Notes: generated from the letters alone by a model not told the origin. A stretch of DNA of 64,000 bases from Ruminococcus sp. OA3 (GCF_022440845.1 NZ_JAKNTO010000001.1:2604001-2668000), one strand, 5' to 3'. Positions 1 to 9,363 are shown, counted from the first letter of the stretch. Program-made: numbers and translations.

Positions 1-1
1 G

Positions 2-340
2 TTCATTCAGGATGAAGAACATACGGTTTTGATCTCTTCACATATTACGAGCGATCTGGAAAAAGCCGCAGATTATATAGCCTATCTTGACAATGGAGAA
101 CTGAGGTTTTGCCTGAACAAAGATGAGATGCTATATGACTACGGTGTGGTGCGCTGTACTCGTGAGGATTACGAACAGCTGCCGAAAAAACATGTAAAAG
201 GTGTCCGGAGAAATCATTTCGAATATGAAGTGCTGGTAGAAAACCGTATGCAGATAAAAAGCAGATTCCCAAAACTGGCTGTCGATACGACGAATATAGA
301 GGAAATTATTCTGTTTATGGTAAAGGGGGAGAGGGTATGA
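2..340 (+). CDS. ABC transporter ATP-binding protein, C-terminal part
   Basis: Only the last 112 residues are in the window; the frame is open from base 2, so the gene begins upstream. The visible part starts just before the H-loop (LISSHIT), where the switch histidine contacts ATP, followed by a regulatory tail of about 90 residues typical of multidrug or antibiotic-type ABC-2 exporters. Walker A, signature and Walker B lie outside the window. The stop overlaps the start of the next gene by 4 bases, so the two are probably translationally coupled and form one exporter. The substrate cannot be told from the sequence. Confidence 0.85.
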   Translation, partial: FIQDEEHTVLISSHITSDLEKAADYIAYLDNGELRFCLNKDEMLYDYGVVRCTREDYEQLPKKHVKGVRRNHFEYEVLVENRMQIKSRFPKLAVDTTNIEEIILFMVKGERV

Positions 341-981
341 GAGGATTGCTTTTGAAAGATTTTTATATGCAGAAACTGTATGTGAAACAGTATCTGGGGA
401 CCATACTGCTCTTTGGGGTGATTGCAGTTATGCTGAAAAGTCCTACGTATATGATTTTCCTCGGACTGATGCTGGGCCTGACACAGATCTTTTCTGTGAT
501 TTCCATTGACGAGTCAGGGGGATTTACTTATTGCTTGACACTGCCGGTAAATCGTAGGAAAATAGTACAAGAGAAATATCTGCTGTTCTTAATAGAACTC
601 TTATTGATCTTTACAGTGACAGCGGTTATCGGTGCCGTTATTGCAGCAATAAATGGCATTTTGCTGCGGGAATGGCTGCCGCAGGCACTTGGAGGAGGCG
701 TTTTTTATCTGGTGGCGCTGTCCATTATCATTCCGGCCTCACTGAAATGGAAGGTTGAAAAGGCGCGTATTCTGCTGCTTGCGGTGATTCTGATTCCGGG
801 AGCGATGATTTTACTGGGGAGCAGAGTACTGACACCTGATACTAAGCGAAGTCTTTTGACATGGATTACCGGAGGAATATCGGGCATAACAGCAACCGCA
901 GTCGGTATACTGCTGCTGGCTGTGATCATAACTGTCTCCTATCAGATCTCAGTTAAGATATTTCAGAAAAAAGAATTTTAA
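337..981 (+). CDS. ABC-2 type transporter permease
   Basis: A 214-aa hydrophobic protein with about six membrane segments, beginning MRGLLLKDFYMQK, the usual N-terminus of the short ABC-2 permeases that pair with a separate ATPase. The middle contains TLPVNRRKIVQEKY, resembling the cytoplasmic loop after the second helix in this family. It overlaps the upstream ATPase gene by 4 bases. It should form the membrane part of the exporter; the substrate is unknown. Such pairs often act in antibiotic or peptide export and are often controlled by a GntR regulator, which would lie outside the window. Confidence 0.8.
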   Translation: MRGLLLKDFYMQKLYVKQYLGTILLFGVIAVMLKSPTYMIFLGLMLGLTQIFSVISIDESGGFTYCLTLPVNRRKIVQEKYLLFLIELLLIFTVTAVIGAVIAAINGILLREWLPQALGGGVFYLVALSIIIPASLKWKVEKARILLLAVILIPGAMILLGSRVLTPDTKRSLLTWITGGISGITATAVGILLLAVIITVSYQISVKIFQKKEF

Positions 982-999
982 ACCAGGGAGAGAGCAGGA

Positions 1000-2385
1000 A
1001 TGAACCAGGAACAAGAGAAAAGACTGGGCACAATGCCGGCAGGGAAGCTGTTATTTCAGATGGCCTTGCCGGCTATTGCGGCGCAGATCATAAACGTACT
1101 GTACAATATCGTAGACCGCATGTATATCGGACATATTCCGGATATCGGGGATAAGGCACTCACAGGAGTCGGCGTGTGCATGCCGCTGATTATGGCAATT
1201 TCAGCATTTGCAGCGCTGGCCAGTATGGGGAGTGCTCCGCGCGCATCCATTATGATGGGCAAAGGTGATGAGGACGCGGCTGAAGAGATCATGAACAACA
1301 GTTTCATCATGCTGCTGATTCTGGGTGTGATACTGACTGTTGCCTTTCTTGTATTCGGGCGTCCGATACTGATGATGTTCGGTGCAAGTGAAAATACAAT
1401 CGGATACGCAATTGATTATATGCGGATTTATGCGTGCGGTACACTGTTTGTTCAGCTGGCACTCGGCATGAATGCGTTTATCACCGCACAGGGATTCGCC
1501 AAGACAAGTATGCTGACTGTTCTGATCGGTGCCGTATTGAATATCATACTGGATCCCATCTTCATCTTCGTGTTTGGCATGGGAGTGAAAGGTGCTGCGC
1601 TTGCGACGATTCTTTCGCAGCTGGTATCGGCGGTCTGGGTGCTGTGTTTTTTGCGTTCGAAAAAAACAGTACTACATATTCGGCCGAGATATTTCCGTCT
1701 GCGGGCGAAGGTGATCTTTCCCTGCGTCGCGCTTGGCGTGTCACCGTTTATCATGCAGTTTACAGAAGGTGTGCTGTCAGTATGTTTCAATACGCAGCTT
1801 CTGAAATACGGGGGTGATCTGGCGGTCGGTGCGATGACGATTCTGAACAGTGCCATGCAGTTCTCCATGCTGCCTCTGACGGGACTGACACAGGGAGGCC
1901 AGCCCATCATCAGCTACAATTACGGGGCCGGGAATCTGAAGCGGGTGAAACATACGTTCAGGCTGATGCTGGTCAGCTGCCTGTCGTATTCTGTTCTGGT
2001 ATGGGCAGTCTGCATGTTTGCGCCTCAGGTTGTAATACATATGTTTACATCAAAAACAGAGCTTGTAGCATTCACCGCTGAAGCAATCCGTGTGTATATG
2101 GCAGTCTCATTAGTTTTTGGAGCGCAGATCGCCTGCCAACAGACATTTATCGCTCTGGGGAATGCAAAAACTTCTGTTTTTCTGGCGCTGCTGAGAAAAG
2201 TCTTTCTTCTGATACCGCTTATATTCGTACTGCCCAGGGTATTTACCGGGAGTCAGACGATGGCGGTATTTACAGCAGAACCTCTTGCAGACGCATGCGC
2301 GGTCAGTGTGACGGTGATTCTGTTTATTATTTCTTTCCGGAAGCTGATGCGCGGTGATAAGCCAATCCTGCCAAATAGCCATTGA
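1000..2385 (+). CDS. MATE family efflux transporter
   Basis: A 461-aa polytopic membrane protein of normal MATE length, with the two homologous six-helix halves of the family. The N-terminus MPAGKLLFQMALPAIAAQ and the segment VDRMYIGHI are typical of the DinF/NorM-like clade; PLTGLTQGGQPIISYNYG in the second half is another recognisable family signature. MATE proteins export cationic drugs or metabolites using a sodium or proton gradient. An RBS-like GGAGAGAG lies upstream of the ATG. It follows the ABC exporter by 18 bases and may be cotranscribed with it. The substrate cannot be predicted. Confidence 0.92.
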   Translation: MNQEQEKRLGTMPAGKLLFQMALPAIAAQIINVLYNIVDRMYIGHIPDIGDKALTGVGVCMPLIMAISAFAALASMGSAPRASIMMGKGDEDAAEEIMNNSFIMLLILGVILTVAFLVFGRPILMMFGASENTIGYAIDYMRIYACGTLFVQLALGMNAFITAQGFAKTSMLTVLIGAVLNIILDPIFIFVFGMGVKGAALATILSQLVSAVWVLCFLRSKKTVLHIRPRYFRLRAKVIFPCVALGVSPFIMQFTEGVLSVCFNTQLLKYGGDLAVGAMTILNSAMQFSMLPLTGLTQGGQPIISYNYGAGNLKRVKHTFRLMLVSCLSYSVLVWAVCMFAPQVVIHMFTSKTELVAFTAEAIRVYMAVSLVFGAQIACQQTFIALGNAKTSVFLALLRKVFLLIPLIFVLPRVFTGSQTMAVFTAEPLADACAVSVTVILFIISFRKLMRGDKPILPNSH

Positions 2386-2410
2386 CAAAAAAAGTATAAA
2401 TTGGTAGAAT
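2382..2410 (+). promoter_or_regulatory. Promoter of ilvN
   Basis: TTGACA at 2382-2387 and TAGAAT at 2405-2410, separated by 17 bp: a near-consensus vegetative promoter. The predicted start of transcription, near 2417, lies downstream of a possible TTG start at 2413, which supports the ATG at 2452 as the true ilvN start. No promoter of similar quality was found between ilvN and ilvC, so this one may serve both. Confidence 0.8.
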
Positions 2411-2451
2411 AATTGACAAGGTTATTTACCGCATTAGTGGGAGAAAGTAGG

Positions 2452-2955
2452 ATGAGTATGAAGCGAAGAGTATTATCCATATTAGTTGACAACACATCCG
2501 GTGTGCTGAGCCGTGTTTCCGGTCTGTTCAGCCGCAGAGGCTATAATATCGACAGCCTTACTGTTGGCGTGACGGCAAACCCGAGAATTTCCCGTATGAC
2601 AGTAGTGTGCAGCGGGGATGATCTGGTGCTGGATCAGATTATGAAACAGGTGGAGAAGCTTGTTGATGTCCGATATGTAAAAGTACTGAAATCGGATGAG
2701 AGCGTCAACAGGGAATTGATGCTGATAAAGATCAAGGTTCTTCCGCAGCAGCGTCAGAGCGTTACCACAACCGCACAGATTTTCCGTGCAAAGATTGTTG
2801 ACGTAGCAAGAGAATCCATGATCATTGAACTGACAGGCTCACAGGATAAACTGGAAGCATTTCTTGACATCCTGGGTGAGTATGAGATTCTGGAGGTCGC
2901 AAGGACAGGGTTAGCCGGTCTGGCCAGGGGATCAGAAGACGTACGTTTTTTTTAG
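2452..2955 (+). CDS. ilvN: Acetolactate synthase small (regulatory) subunit
   Basis: A 167-aa protein with an N-terminal ACT domain (residues about 4-75; SILVDNTSGVLSRVSGLFSR and RGYNIDSLTVG are diagnostic) and the C-terminal domain of the IlvN/IlvH family. It binds valine and controls the catalytic subunit IlvB, which makes acetolactate in valine, leucine and isoleucine synthesis. ATG 2452 follows GGGAGAAAGTAGG and lies after the mapped promoter; the frame is open further upstream but that part is probably untranscribed. Unusually there is no ilvB next to it: ilvC follows after 219 bases holding a large inverted repeat. Confidence 0.93.
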   Translation: MSMKRRVLSILVDNTSGVLSRVSGLFSRRGYNIDSLTVGVTANPRISRMTVVCSGDDLVLDQIMKQVEKLVDVRYVKVLKSDESVNRELMLIKIKVLPQQRQSVTTTAQIFRAKIVDVARESMIIELTGSQDKLEAFLDILGEYEILEVARTGLAGLARGSEDVRFF

Positions 2956-2993
2956 CTCGCTAGAGGATTAACCCCTAACAAATAAAGTAACTG

Positions 2994-3134
2994 TTCAGGA
3001 CGGCGCATCTTCTTGACCGAAAAGGCCGGTCAAGAAGCATCGGATGTTCATCCAATGTGGAAATTGATACGAAAAAGCGACTTACAAGCAAGCTTGACGC
3101 CGCTTTTTCGTACCAATTGCCCCGCCGTCCTGAA
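2994..3134 (+). repeat. Nested inverted repeat, possible structured RNA or small mobile repeat
   Basis: A 141-base element in the ilvN-ilvC gap. The ends are a perfect 12-bp inverted repeat (2994-3005 with 3123-3134). Inside lie three further hairpins in order: 11 bp (3009-3019 with 3027-3037), a short one (3038-3045 with 3050-3057, one mismatch), and a long one of 18 bp with one mismatch (3062-3079 with 3101-3118). Folded, this gives a four-way-junction cloverleaf. It lacks the T-box consensus and ends without a U tract. It may be an RNA regulator of ilvC, an mRNA processing or stability element, or a MITE/REP-like dispersed repeat. Confidence 0.75.
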
Positions 3135-3159
3135 TTATTACCAAATAAATTATTAATAG

Positions 3160-4194
<1,035 letters not shown>

Positions 4195-4215
4195 TGCAAT
4201 ACCGCAATGACAGAG

Positions 4216-4259
4216 GCTGTTTCAAAATGGTTACAGGGCCATTTTGAAACAGCTTTTTT
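4216..4259 (+). terminator. Terminator of ilvC
   Basis: A perfect 15-bp stem (4216-4230 with 4239-4253) with an 8-base loop, directly followed by six T. A classical intrinsic terminator that closes the ilvN-ilvC unit. Confidence 0.93.
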
Positions 4260-4411
4260 ATTATCCGGAAGATCACTGTTTTACGGTATGGCAGAGGCGG
4301 ATAAATGCCTGCGCTGATTTTGGAAGATATTTATTTTTGTGATGGAAGAAGATGCGGTCGAACAGCCGTATTCCGTAATATTCCTCCAGTATATTTATTT
4401 ATTAATACTAT

Positions 4412-4440
4412 TTTACATATATAGCGATCCGGAATATACT
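4412..4440 (+). promoter_or_regulatory. Promoter of the chromate transporter operon
   Basis: TTTACA at 4412-4417 and TATACT at 4435-4440 with 17 bp between. The predicted transcription start near 4447 lies after a possible ATG at 4445, so translation more likely begins at 4466. Confidence 0.75.
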
Positions 4441-4465
4441 GAACATGAAAGGAGCGGAGACTTTT

Positions 4466-5029
4466 ATGAAAGAGAAGCGGCATATTTTAGGAAAGTTATT
4501 TTTATCAACGCTGTATCTGAGTGCATTTACATTTGGAGGCGGATACGTCATTGTGACATTGATGAAGAAAAAATTTGTGGATGATTTTGGTTGGATTGAT
4601 GAGGATGAGATGCTGGACCTGGTTGCGATCGCGCAGTCTGCACCTGGGGCGATCGCAGTAAACGGGGCGATCGTAATGGGGTATAAGATAGCTGGAGTTT
4701 TGGGTGCGCTTGTGAGTATAGCTGCAACAATCCTGCCGCCGTTTGTGATCATTTCCCTGATTTCCCTCTGCTATGAGGCGTTTAACAGCAATCCCTGCGT
4801 GCAGATGATGCTGAACGGCATGCAGTCAGGCGTAGGGGCTGTGATCGCAGTGGTAGTATATGAAATGGGGTACGGTATCGTACACGCGAAAAATGCCGTA
4901 TCCATCGTCATCATGTGTGCGGCATTTGCAGCAACCTGTATATTTGGCGTGAATGTTGTATTGGTTGTGATCGCATGCGCACTGCTTGGTGTAATAAGGA
5001 CACTTCTGGAGAGGAGGAAGGGATCATGA
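4466..5029 (+). CDS. Chromate transporter, first half (short-chain CHR protein)
   Basis: A 187-aa single-domain CHR membrane protein, beginning MKEKRHILGKLF. The family signature FTFGGGYVIVTLMKKKFVDD and the segment VAIAQSAPGAIAVNGAIVMG are clear. Full-length ChrA proteins carry two such domains; here each is a separate gene, the short-chain pair arrangement in which both halves assemble together. Known family members export chromate, but in anaerobes the real substrate is often unknown. An in-frame ATG at 4445 exists but sits at the predicted transcription start. It overlaps the second half by 4 bases (ATGA). Confidence 0.88.
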   Translation: MKEKRHILGKLFLSTLYLSAFTFGGGYVIVTLMKKKFVDDFGWIDEDEMLDLVAIAQSAPGAIAVNGAIVMGYKIAGVLGALVSIAATILPPFVIISLISLCYEAFNSNPCVQMMLNGMQSGVGAVIAVVVYEMGYGIVHAKNAVSIVIMCAAFAATCIFGVNVVLVVIACALLGVIRTLLERRKGS

Positions 5030-5595
5030 TTTATATCCAACTGTTTTTAAGCTTTCTGCAGATCGGCATGTTCAGCTTCGGCGGCGGATATGCAGCAATG
5101 CCTCTGATCAAGGAGCAGGTGGTGAATGTTCATTCGTGGCTGACACTGGGAGAGTTCACGGATCTGATCACGATATCACAGATGACCCCGGGACCGATCG
5201 CCATCAATTCGGCTACCTTCGTCGGACTTAAGATAGCCGGAATCGGCGGGGCAGTTATCGCTACTGTCGGATGCATCCTCCCATCCTGTATTCTTGTTCT
5301 GCTGCTTGCCTTTATCTACCTGAAATACAGAAAAATGAATATGCTGCAGGGGATTCTGGATTCGCTTCGGCCGGCGGTTGTTGCCATGATTGCTTCAGCG
5401 GGTATCAGTATCCTGCTGTCAGCATTTTTTGGCAGCGAGGCCTTGCATCTCAAGAATATCAGATTCGATGCCGTGATTATTTTTATCATAGCTGTGATTC
5501 TGCTGAAGGTAAAGAACAAAAACCCAATCCTTGTGATGGTGATGTGTGGTGTGATGGAAGTGCTGTATTCGGTTGTAAAAGGAGTGATTGTATGA
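5026..5595 (+). CDS. Chromate transporter, second half (short-chain CHR protein)
   Basis: A 189-aa partner of the preceding protein with the same signatures: MFSFGGGYAAMPLIKEQV near the start and ITISQMTPGPIAINSATFVG further on. ATG 5026 overlaps the upstream stop by 4 bases and follows GAGGAGGAAGG inside the previous gene, so this start is preferred although the frame stays open to 4915. It is in turn coupled by an ATGA overlap to a gene of unknown function. Confidence 0.88.
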   Translation: MIYIQLFLSFLQIGMFSFGGGYAAMPLIKEQVVNVHSWLTLGEFTDLITISQMTPGPIAINSATFVGLKIAGIGGAVIATVGCILPSCILVLLLAFIYLKYRKMNMLQGILDSLRPAVVAMIASAGISILLSAFFGSEALHLKNIRFDAVIIFIIAVILLKVKNKNPILVMVMCGVMEVLYSVVKGVIV

Positions 5596-6086
5596 GGTTT
5601 TCCGGTGTGGAATTTTGGGGATGGTGGTATCTGTATGATGAGCAGGCGAAATGTATTGCAAAGGCAAGGCAACGAAGAGACCGAAAGCTGGAAGTGACAG
5701 CCAACGGGTGCAGGGCAGTATATTTTTACCAGCGCGACCGGGATACATGCCGGGTGACTAAAGGGAATGATCTGTTTCTGGAGGGACGTTTTTTCTATCA
5801 GACAGATAAACAGGGGAAGACGATACAGGAAGCGTCGTTCCGCCCCCCGATGCCTCTGCGTCTGGATATGGGCATTGAGGGAGAGTACTGCTTTTCACTG
5901 CATCAGAGGGTATCCAGGGAGATGGAGCTTTACTGCCGGGGCGAACTGGTCGGAATCATTCGGCATATGCTGAGGTGGAAAACACAGTTAACGCTGCAGA
6001 AAAAACCGGAGGATGGCACTCTGCTGATTCTCCTGCTGTTTCTGGCAAAACGCCTTTTGGAGGATGACACGGTTCTGATCGTTTGA
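5592..6086 (+). CDS. Protein of unknown function coupled to the chromate transporter
   Basis: A 164-aa protein that I do not recognise with certainty. The start ATG at 5592 overlaps the stop of the second transporter half (ATGA), which points to coupled translation. It begins MRFSGVEFWGWWYLYDEQAK, rich in aromatic residues, continues as probable beta strands with many basic residues, and ends in a leucine-rich probable helix (LLILLLFLAKRLL). There is no signal peptide. The strand-rich body with a C-terminal hydrophobic helix loosely recalls the LURP-one/Tubby-like fold, but this is only a guess. The frame extends upstream to 5271 without support from an RBS. It abuts the convergent LysR gene with no gap. 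Confidence 0.7.
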   Translation: MRFSGVEFWGWWYLYDEQAKCIAKARQRRDRKLEVTANGCRAVYFYQRDRDTCRVTKGNDLFLEGRFFYQTDKQGKTIQEASFRPPMPLRLDMGIEGEYCFSLHQRVSREMELYCRGELVGIIRHMLRWKTQLTLQKKPEDGTLLILLLFLAKRLLEDDTVLIV

Positions 6087-6986
6087 CTAGGCCCTCTTTT
6101 TCAGACAGAAGTCGATAAATTTCCGGACAGCCCCCGGCTGACTTGCCTGGCGGGGATAGGCAAAACCTATCTCACGCTTCCGGATGGGATATTCCAGCGG
6201 AATCTCCAGGAGTTCTCCTGAGGTCAGCTCATTTTGGACAAACTGCTTGATGACACAGGCAACGCCGAGGCTGATCTTTGCAAATTCAATCAGCAGGTCC
6301 ATCGTGGAGATCTCAAGCACGTTACTGGTCTCAATGTGATTGAGCGCCAGATAATCATCGATATACTGACGTGTGATATTGCCTTTATCGAGCAGCATGA
6401 GTGTGGCATTTTTAAAGATGTCTGCATTGCCGTCCGCTGAGCGCAGAGTAAGGTTTGTAAGGTAGGTACCGGTGGCGACAAAAATGTCCTCGATCTCACC
6501 GAGTGAATCAAATTGCAGGTGAGGAAGGGTTTCCGGACGTCCGATCAGGCCCAGATCGATTTTGTTTTCCCGGAGCAGAGACAGTGTATGACTGGTAGAC
6601 TGACACTCGATGGTGATCCTGATATGAGGATGTGTTTTGATAAAGTCTTCCAGATAGGGAAGCAGTGTGAATTTGCACAGTGTTGAGCTCACTCCTATGC
6701 GGATATGACCGATTCCGAGTTCCTGAATCTGCCGCAGTTTTTCTTCACCCGCCTGCAGGGCGTCGAATGCCTGAGATACATAAGTATAGAGTGTTTTCCC
6801 CTCCGCTGTGAGCGTGACACCGCGCGAGTTTCGGAGAAACAGCGAAAGATTTAAGTTTTCTTCCAGCTTTCGGAGTGATTTGCTGATCGCCGGCTGGCTG
6901 ATAAAGAGTTCCGATGCGGCTTTGGAGATGTTTTGTGTGTTGGCAACGGTATAAAAAATCCGGTAGAGGGACAAATTTTGATCCAT
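6087..6986 (-). CDS. LysR family transcriptional regulator
   Basis: A 299-aa LysR-type protein of standard length. The N-terminal winged helix-turn-helix reads NISKAASELFISQPAISKSL (residues about 18-37), followed by the linker helix and the effector domain (GIGHIRIGVSSTLCKFTLLP onward). It is divergent from leuC, with 149 bases between the starts. A perfect palindrome fits its likely operator and lies at the expected distance from the leuC promoter, so it is a good candidate activator of leuCD; the inducer is unknown. RBS GGAGGAGG precedes the ATG. Confidence 0.92.
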   Translation of the reverse strand: MDQNLSLYRIFYTVANTQNISKAASELFISQPAISKSLRKLEENLNLSLFLRNSRGVTLTAEGKTLYTYVSQAFDALQAGEEKLRQIQELGIGHIRIGVSSTLCKFTLLPYLEDFIKTHPHIRITIECQSTSHTLSLLRENKIDLGLIGRPETLPHLQFDSLGEIEDIFVATGTYLTNLTLRSADGNADIFKNATLMLLDKGNITRQYIDDYLALNHIETSNVLEISTMDLLIEFAKISLGVACVIKQFVQNELTSGELLEIPLEYPIRKREIGFAYPRQASQPGAVRKFIDFCLKKRA

Positions 6987-7010
6987 TTCCCAGGGCCTCC
7001 TCCTGTTTGT

Positions 7011-7025
7011 ATAACTTAAAGTTAT
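7011..7025 (+). promoter_or_regulatory. LysR-type binding palindrome
   Basis: ATAACTT-A-AAGTTAT is a perfect 7+1+7 inverted repeat and contains the T-N11-A pattern of LysR regulators. Its centre, 7018, lies about 65 bases before the predicted leuC transcription start, the classical position of the LysR recognition site, and it also lies in the leader of the divergent regulator gene. Confidence 0.72.
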
Positions 7026-7047
7026 AATACGTATTCGTTTTATATAT

Positions 7048-7076
7048 TTGTATTATATCAATGTTTATGCTAGAAT
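7048..7076 (+). promoter_or_regulatory. Promoter of leuCD
   Basis: TTGTAT at 7048-7053 and TAGAAT at 7071-7076 with 17 bp between. The -35 box departs from consensus, which fits a promoter that needs an activator. Confidence 0.68.
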
Positions 7077-7135
7077 AGCAATATCAAAGATAAGAGAAAT
7101 CAAAAAATGTGAGACTGAAAAGGAGGAAAAGGATC

Positions 7136-8404
7136 ATGGGTATGACTATGACGCAGAAGATTCTGGCTGCACATGCAGGGCTGGACAAAGTTGAAGCGGG
7201 TCAGTTAATTGAGGCAGATCTGGATCTGGTGCTTGGAAATGATATCACTTCACCGGTTGCCATTCATGAGATGGATAAGATGACGGTAGATACCGTATTT
7301 AATAAAGATAAGGTGGCTCTGGTTATGGACCACTTTATTCCGAACAAGGATATTAAATCAGCGGAACACTGCAAATGTGTACGTGAATTTGCATGTAAAC
7401 ACGATATCACCAATTATTTTGATGTGGGAGAGATGGGGATAGAACATGCACTTCTTCCGGAGAAAGGCCTGGTTGTGGCTGGAGACACTGTGATTGGGGC
7501 AGACTCACATACGTGTACATACGGCGCGCTTGGAGCATTTTCAACGGGCGTGGGAAGTACGGATATGGCTGCCGGCATGGCAACTGGCAAAGCATGGTTT
7601 AAAGTTCCGTCTGCCATCAAATTTAATATTGTAGGAAAACCATCCAAATGGGTGAGCGGAAAAGATGTGATTCTTCATATCATTGGCATGATCGGTGTGG
7701 ATGGTGCACGATATAAATCCATGGAATTCGTCGGAGAAGGAATCTCCGGTTTGTCCATGGATGACAGATTTACAATTGCAAACATGGCGATCGAGGCTGG
7801 CGGAAAGAACGGCATTTTCCCTGTAGATGAAAAAGCAGTAGCCTATATGAAAGAGCATTCTATACGCGAATTTAAAGTTTATGAGGCAGATGAAGATGCA
7901 GTGTATGATGAAGAATATACGATCGATCTGTCAGAAATGAAGCCGACGATCGCATTTCCTCATCTTCCGGAAAATACAAAAACCATCGACGAGATCAGGG
8001 AAGATGTGCTCATCGATCAGTCCGTCATCGGATCCTGTACCAATGGCAGGATTGACGATCTGAGAATCGCAGCTGAGATCCTTAAAGAGCGCAAGGTGAA
8101 AAAGGGAGTTCGCTGTATTGTAATTCCGGCAACACAGAAAATTTATCTTCAGGCTATGGAAGAGGGACTGCTGAAGATCTTCATCGAAGCAGGTGCCGTT
8201 GTCAGTACACCGACCTGCGGACCGTGTCTGGGCGGTTATATGGGCATTCTGGCTGAGGGGGAAAGATGTATATCCACGACAAACCGCAATTTTGTCGGAA
8301 GAATGGGTCACGTAAAATCAGAGGTATATCTGGCTAGTCCTGCTGTTGCAGCAGCCAGCGCTGTGACAGGGAAAATTTCTGCACCGACAGAACTTGGATT
8401 ATAG
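7136..8404 (+). CDS. leuC: 3-isopropylmalate dehydratase large subunit
   Basis: A 422-aa protein of the shorter LeuC type shared by archaea and many clostridia. With LeuD it isomerises 2-isopropylmalate to 3-isopropylmalate using a [4Fe-4S] cluster. Cluster ligands are visible in [12 protein letters not shown] and [31 protein letters not shown] is another aconitase-superfamily signature. ATG 7136 follows AAAGGAGGAAAAGG; the open frame reaches 7109 but lacks an RBS there. leuD follows after 11 bases. The divergent LysR gene probably regulates the pair. Confidence 0.96.
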   Translation: MGMTMTQKILAAHAGLDKVEAGQLIEADLDLVLGNDITSPVAIHEMDKMTVDTVFNKDKVALVMDHFIPNKDIKSAEHCKCVREFACKHDITNYFDVGEMGIEHALLPEKGLVVAGDTVIGADSHTCTYGALGAFSTGVGSTDMAAGMATGKAWFKVPSAIKFNIVGKPSKWVSGKDVILHIIGMIGVDGARYKSMEFVGEGISGLSMDDRFTIANMAIEAGGKNGIFPVDEKAVAYMKEHSIREFKVYEADEDAVYDEEYTIDLSEMKPTIAFPHLPENTKTIDEIREDVLIDQSVIGSCTNGRIDDLRIAAEILKERKVKKGVRCIVIPATQKIYLQAMEEGLLKIFIEAGAVVSTPTCGPCLGGYMGILAEGERCISTTNRNFVGRMGHVKSEVYLASPAVAAASAVTGKISAPTELGL

Positions 8405-8415
8405 GAGGTTAGACC

Positions 8416-8904
8416 ATGAAAGCAAACGGAACGGTATTTAAATACGGCGATAACGTAGATACGGATGTTATCATTCCTGCGCGTTATCTGAATTCTTCTG
8501 ATCCGGCAGAACTGGCAACACACTGCATGGAGGATATTGACAGGGATTTTGTGAAGAATGTAAATAAAGGCGATATCATTGTGGCAAATAAAAATTTTGG
8601 CTGTGGATCTTCAAGAGAACATGCACCACTTGCGATAAAGGCAGCTGGTGTAAGTTGTGTTATAGCAGAGACATTTGCAAGGATTTTCTACAGAAATGCC
8701 ATCAATATAGGTTTGCCGATTATTGAATGTCCGGAAGCAGCTCAGGGAATTGAATTCGGGGATGAGGTTGAAGTAGACTTCGACAGTGGTGTCATAACAA
8801 ATAAAACCAAAGGCACTTCCTTTAAGGGGCAGCCCTTTCCGGAGTTTATGCAGAAAATCATCACAAGTGGCGGACTGGTAAACTACATCAATGCTAAAAA
8901 ATAA
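8416..8904 (+). CDS. leuD: 3-isopropylmalate dehydratase small subunit
   Basis: A 162-aa swivel-domain subunit that completes the active site of LeuC. It shows [16 protein letters not shown] near the N-terminus and the substrate-binding [16 protein letters not shown] (residues about 60-75), both standard for the short LeuD type. RBS AGGAGG lies 6-12 bases before the ATG. It is in an operon with leuC. leuB does not follow in this window; the next genes are a tRNA and leuA. Confidence 0.96.
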   Translation: MKANGTVFKYGDNVDTDVIIPARYLNSSDPAELATHCMEDIDRDFVKNVNKGDIIVANKNFGCGSSREHAPLAIKAAGVSCVIAETFARIFYRNAINIGLPIIECPEAAQGIEFGDEVEVDFDSGVITNKTKGTSFKGQPFPEFMQKIITSGGLVNYINAKK

Positions 8905-8927
8905 TATAATATTGATGCAAATTGATC

Positions 8928-8956
8928 TTTACAGTTTTTGATGAATAAGATATAAT
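8928..8956 (+). promoter_or_regulatory. Promoter of the tRNA-Pro gene
   Basis: TTTACA at 8928-8933 and TATAAT at 8951-8956 with exactly 17 bp between, 46 bases before the tRNA. Confidence 0.75.
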
Positions 8957-9002
8957 ATTAAAACAGCAGGGATGCCGGAAGAGGCATTCCTGCAAAATAA
9001 AA

Positions 9003-9076
9003 CGGGGTATGGCGTAGCTTGGTAGCGCGCACGGCTGGGGGCCGTGAGGTCGCAGGTTCGAATCCTGTTGCCCCGA
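9003..9076 (+). tRNA. tRNA-Pro (anticodon GGG)
   Basis: All four arms can be drawn: acceptor stem CGGGGTA with TGCCCCG (one G-U pair), D arm with GCG stem and TTGGTA loop, anticodon stem CACGG/CCGTG with loop CTGGGGG (anticodon GGG, proline CCC/CCU), and T arm with TTCGAAT loop. The 3' CCA is not encoded, so it must be added after transcription. Confidence 0.93.
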
Positions 9077-9144
9077 TTTACGGATTGAATCCATGTATAA
9101 CTGAAGCGGTATGGCTGCGAAAGTTTATATGTGGATTTTTATTT

Positions 9145-9363
9145 TCATTTTTTGATTCCCAGCTTTTTTAGTATATTTTCGTATATGGTGTTTTTCAATA
9201 TTTCCATCGTCTCATCATTATTTAAATCAGCCATAAACTCAGGGAATTTTGCTGTAAAGTTTTTCATATCTTCAACTTCCATATCATTTAAAAACTGTAT
9301 GAGGAATTCAGAGTCATCCATCATCAGAAACTGCAATATTTTATTTTTATACTCTGTGTTCAA
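9145..9363 (-). CDS. Small hypothetical protein
   Basis: A 72-aa probably all-helical acidic protein, beginning MNTEYKNKILQFLMMDDSEF and ending in a lysine-rich tail. I recognise no family. The frame extends upstream to 9474, but the only convincing start is TTG at 9363, eight bases after AAAGGAG. It lies alone, opposite to all neighbours, between the tRNA and the leuA leader. The coding claim rests on the RBS and composition only. Confidence 0.55.
   Translation of the reverse strand: MNTEYKNKILQFLMMDDSEFLIQFLNDMEVEDMKNFTAKFPEFMADLNNDETMEILKNTIYENILKKLGIKK

Noticed and set aside
4339-4584. 81-aa plus-strand ORF before the chromate transporter
   Set aside because: It overlaps the mapped promoter and the transporter start in another frame, without a ribosome site.
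5271-5591. N-terminal extension of the unknown gene next to the chromate transporter
   Set aside because: The extension overlaps the transporter gene in another frame and is of random composition; ATG 5592 with ATGA overlap is preferred.
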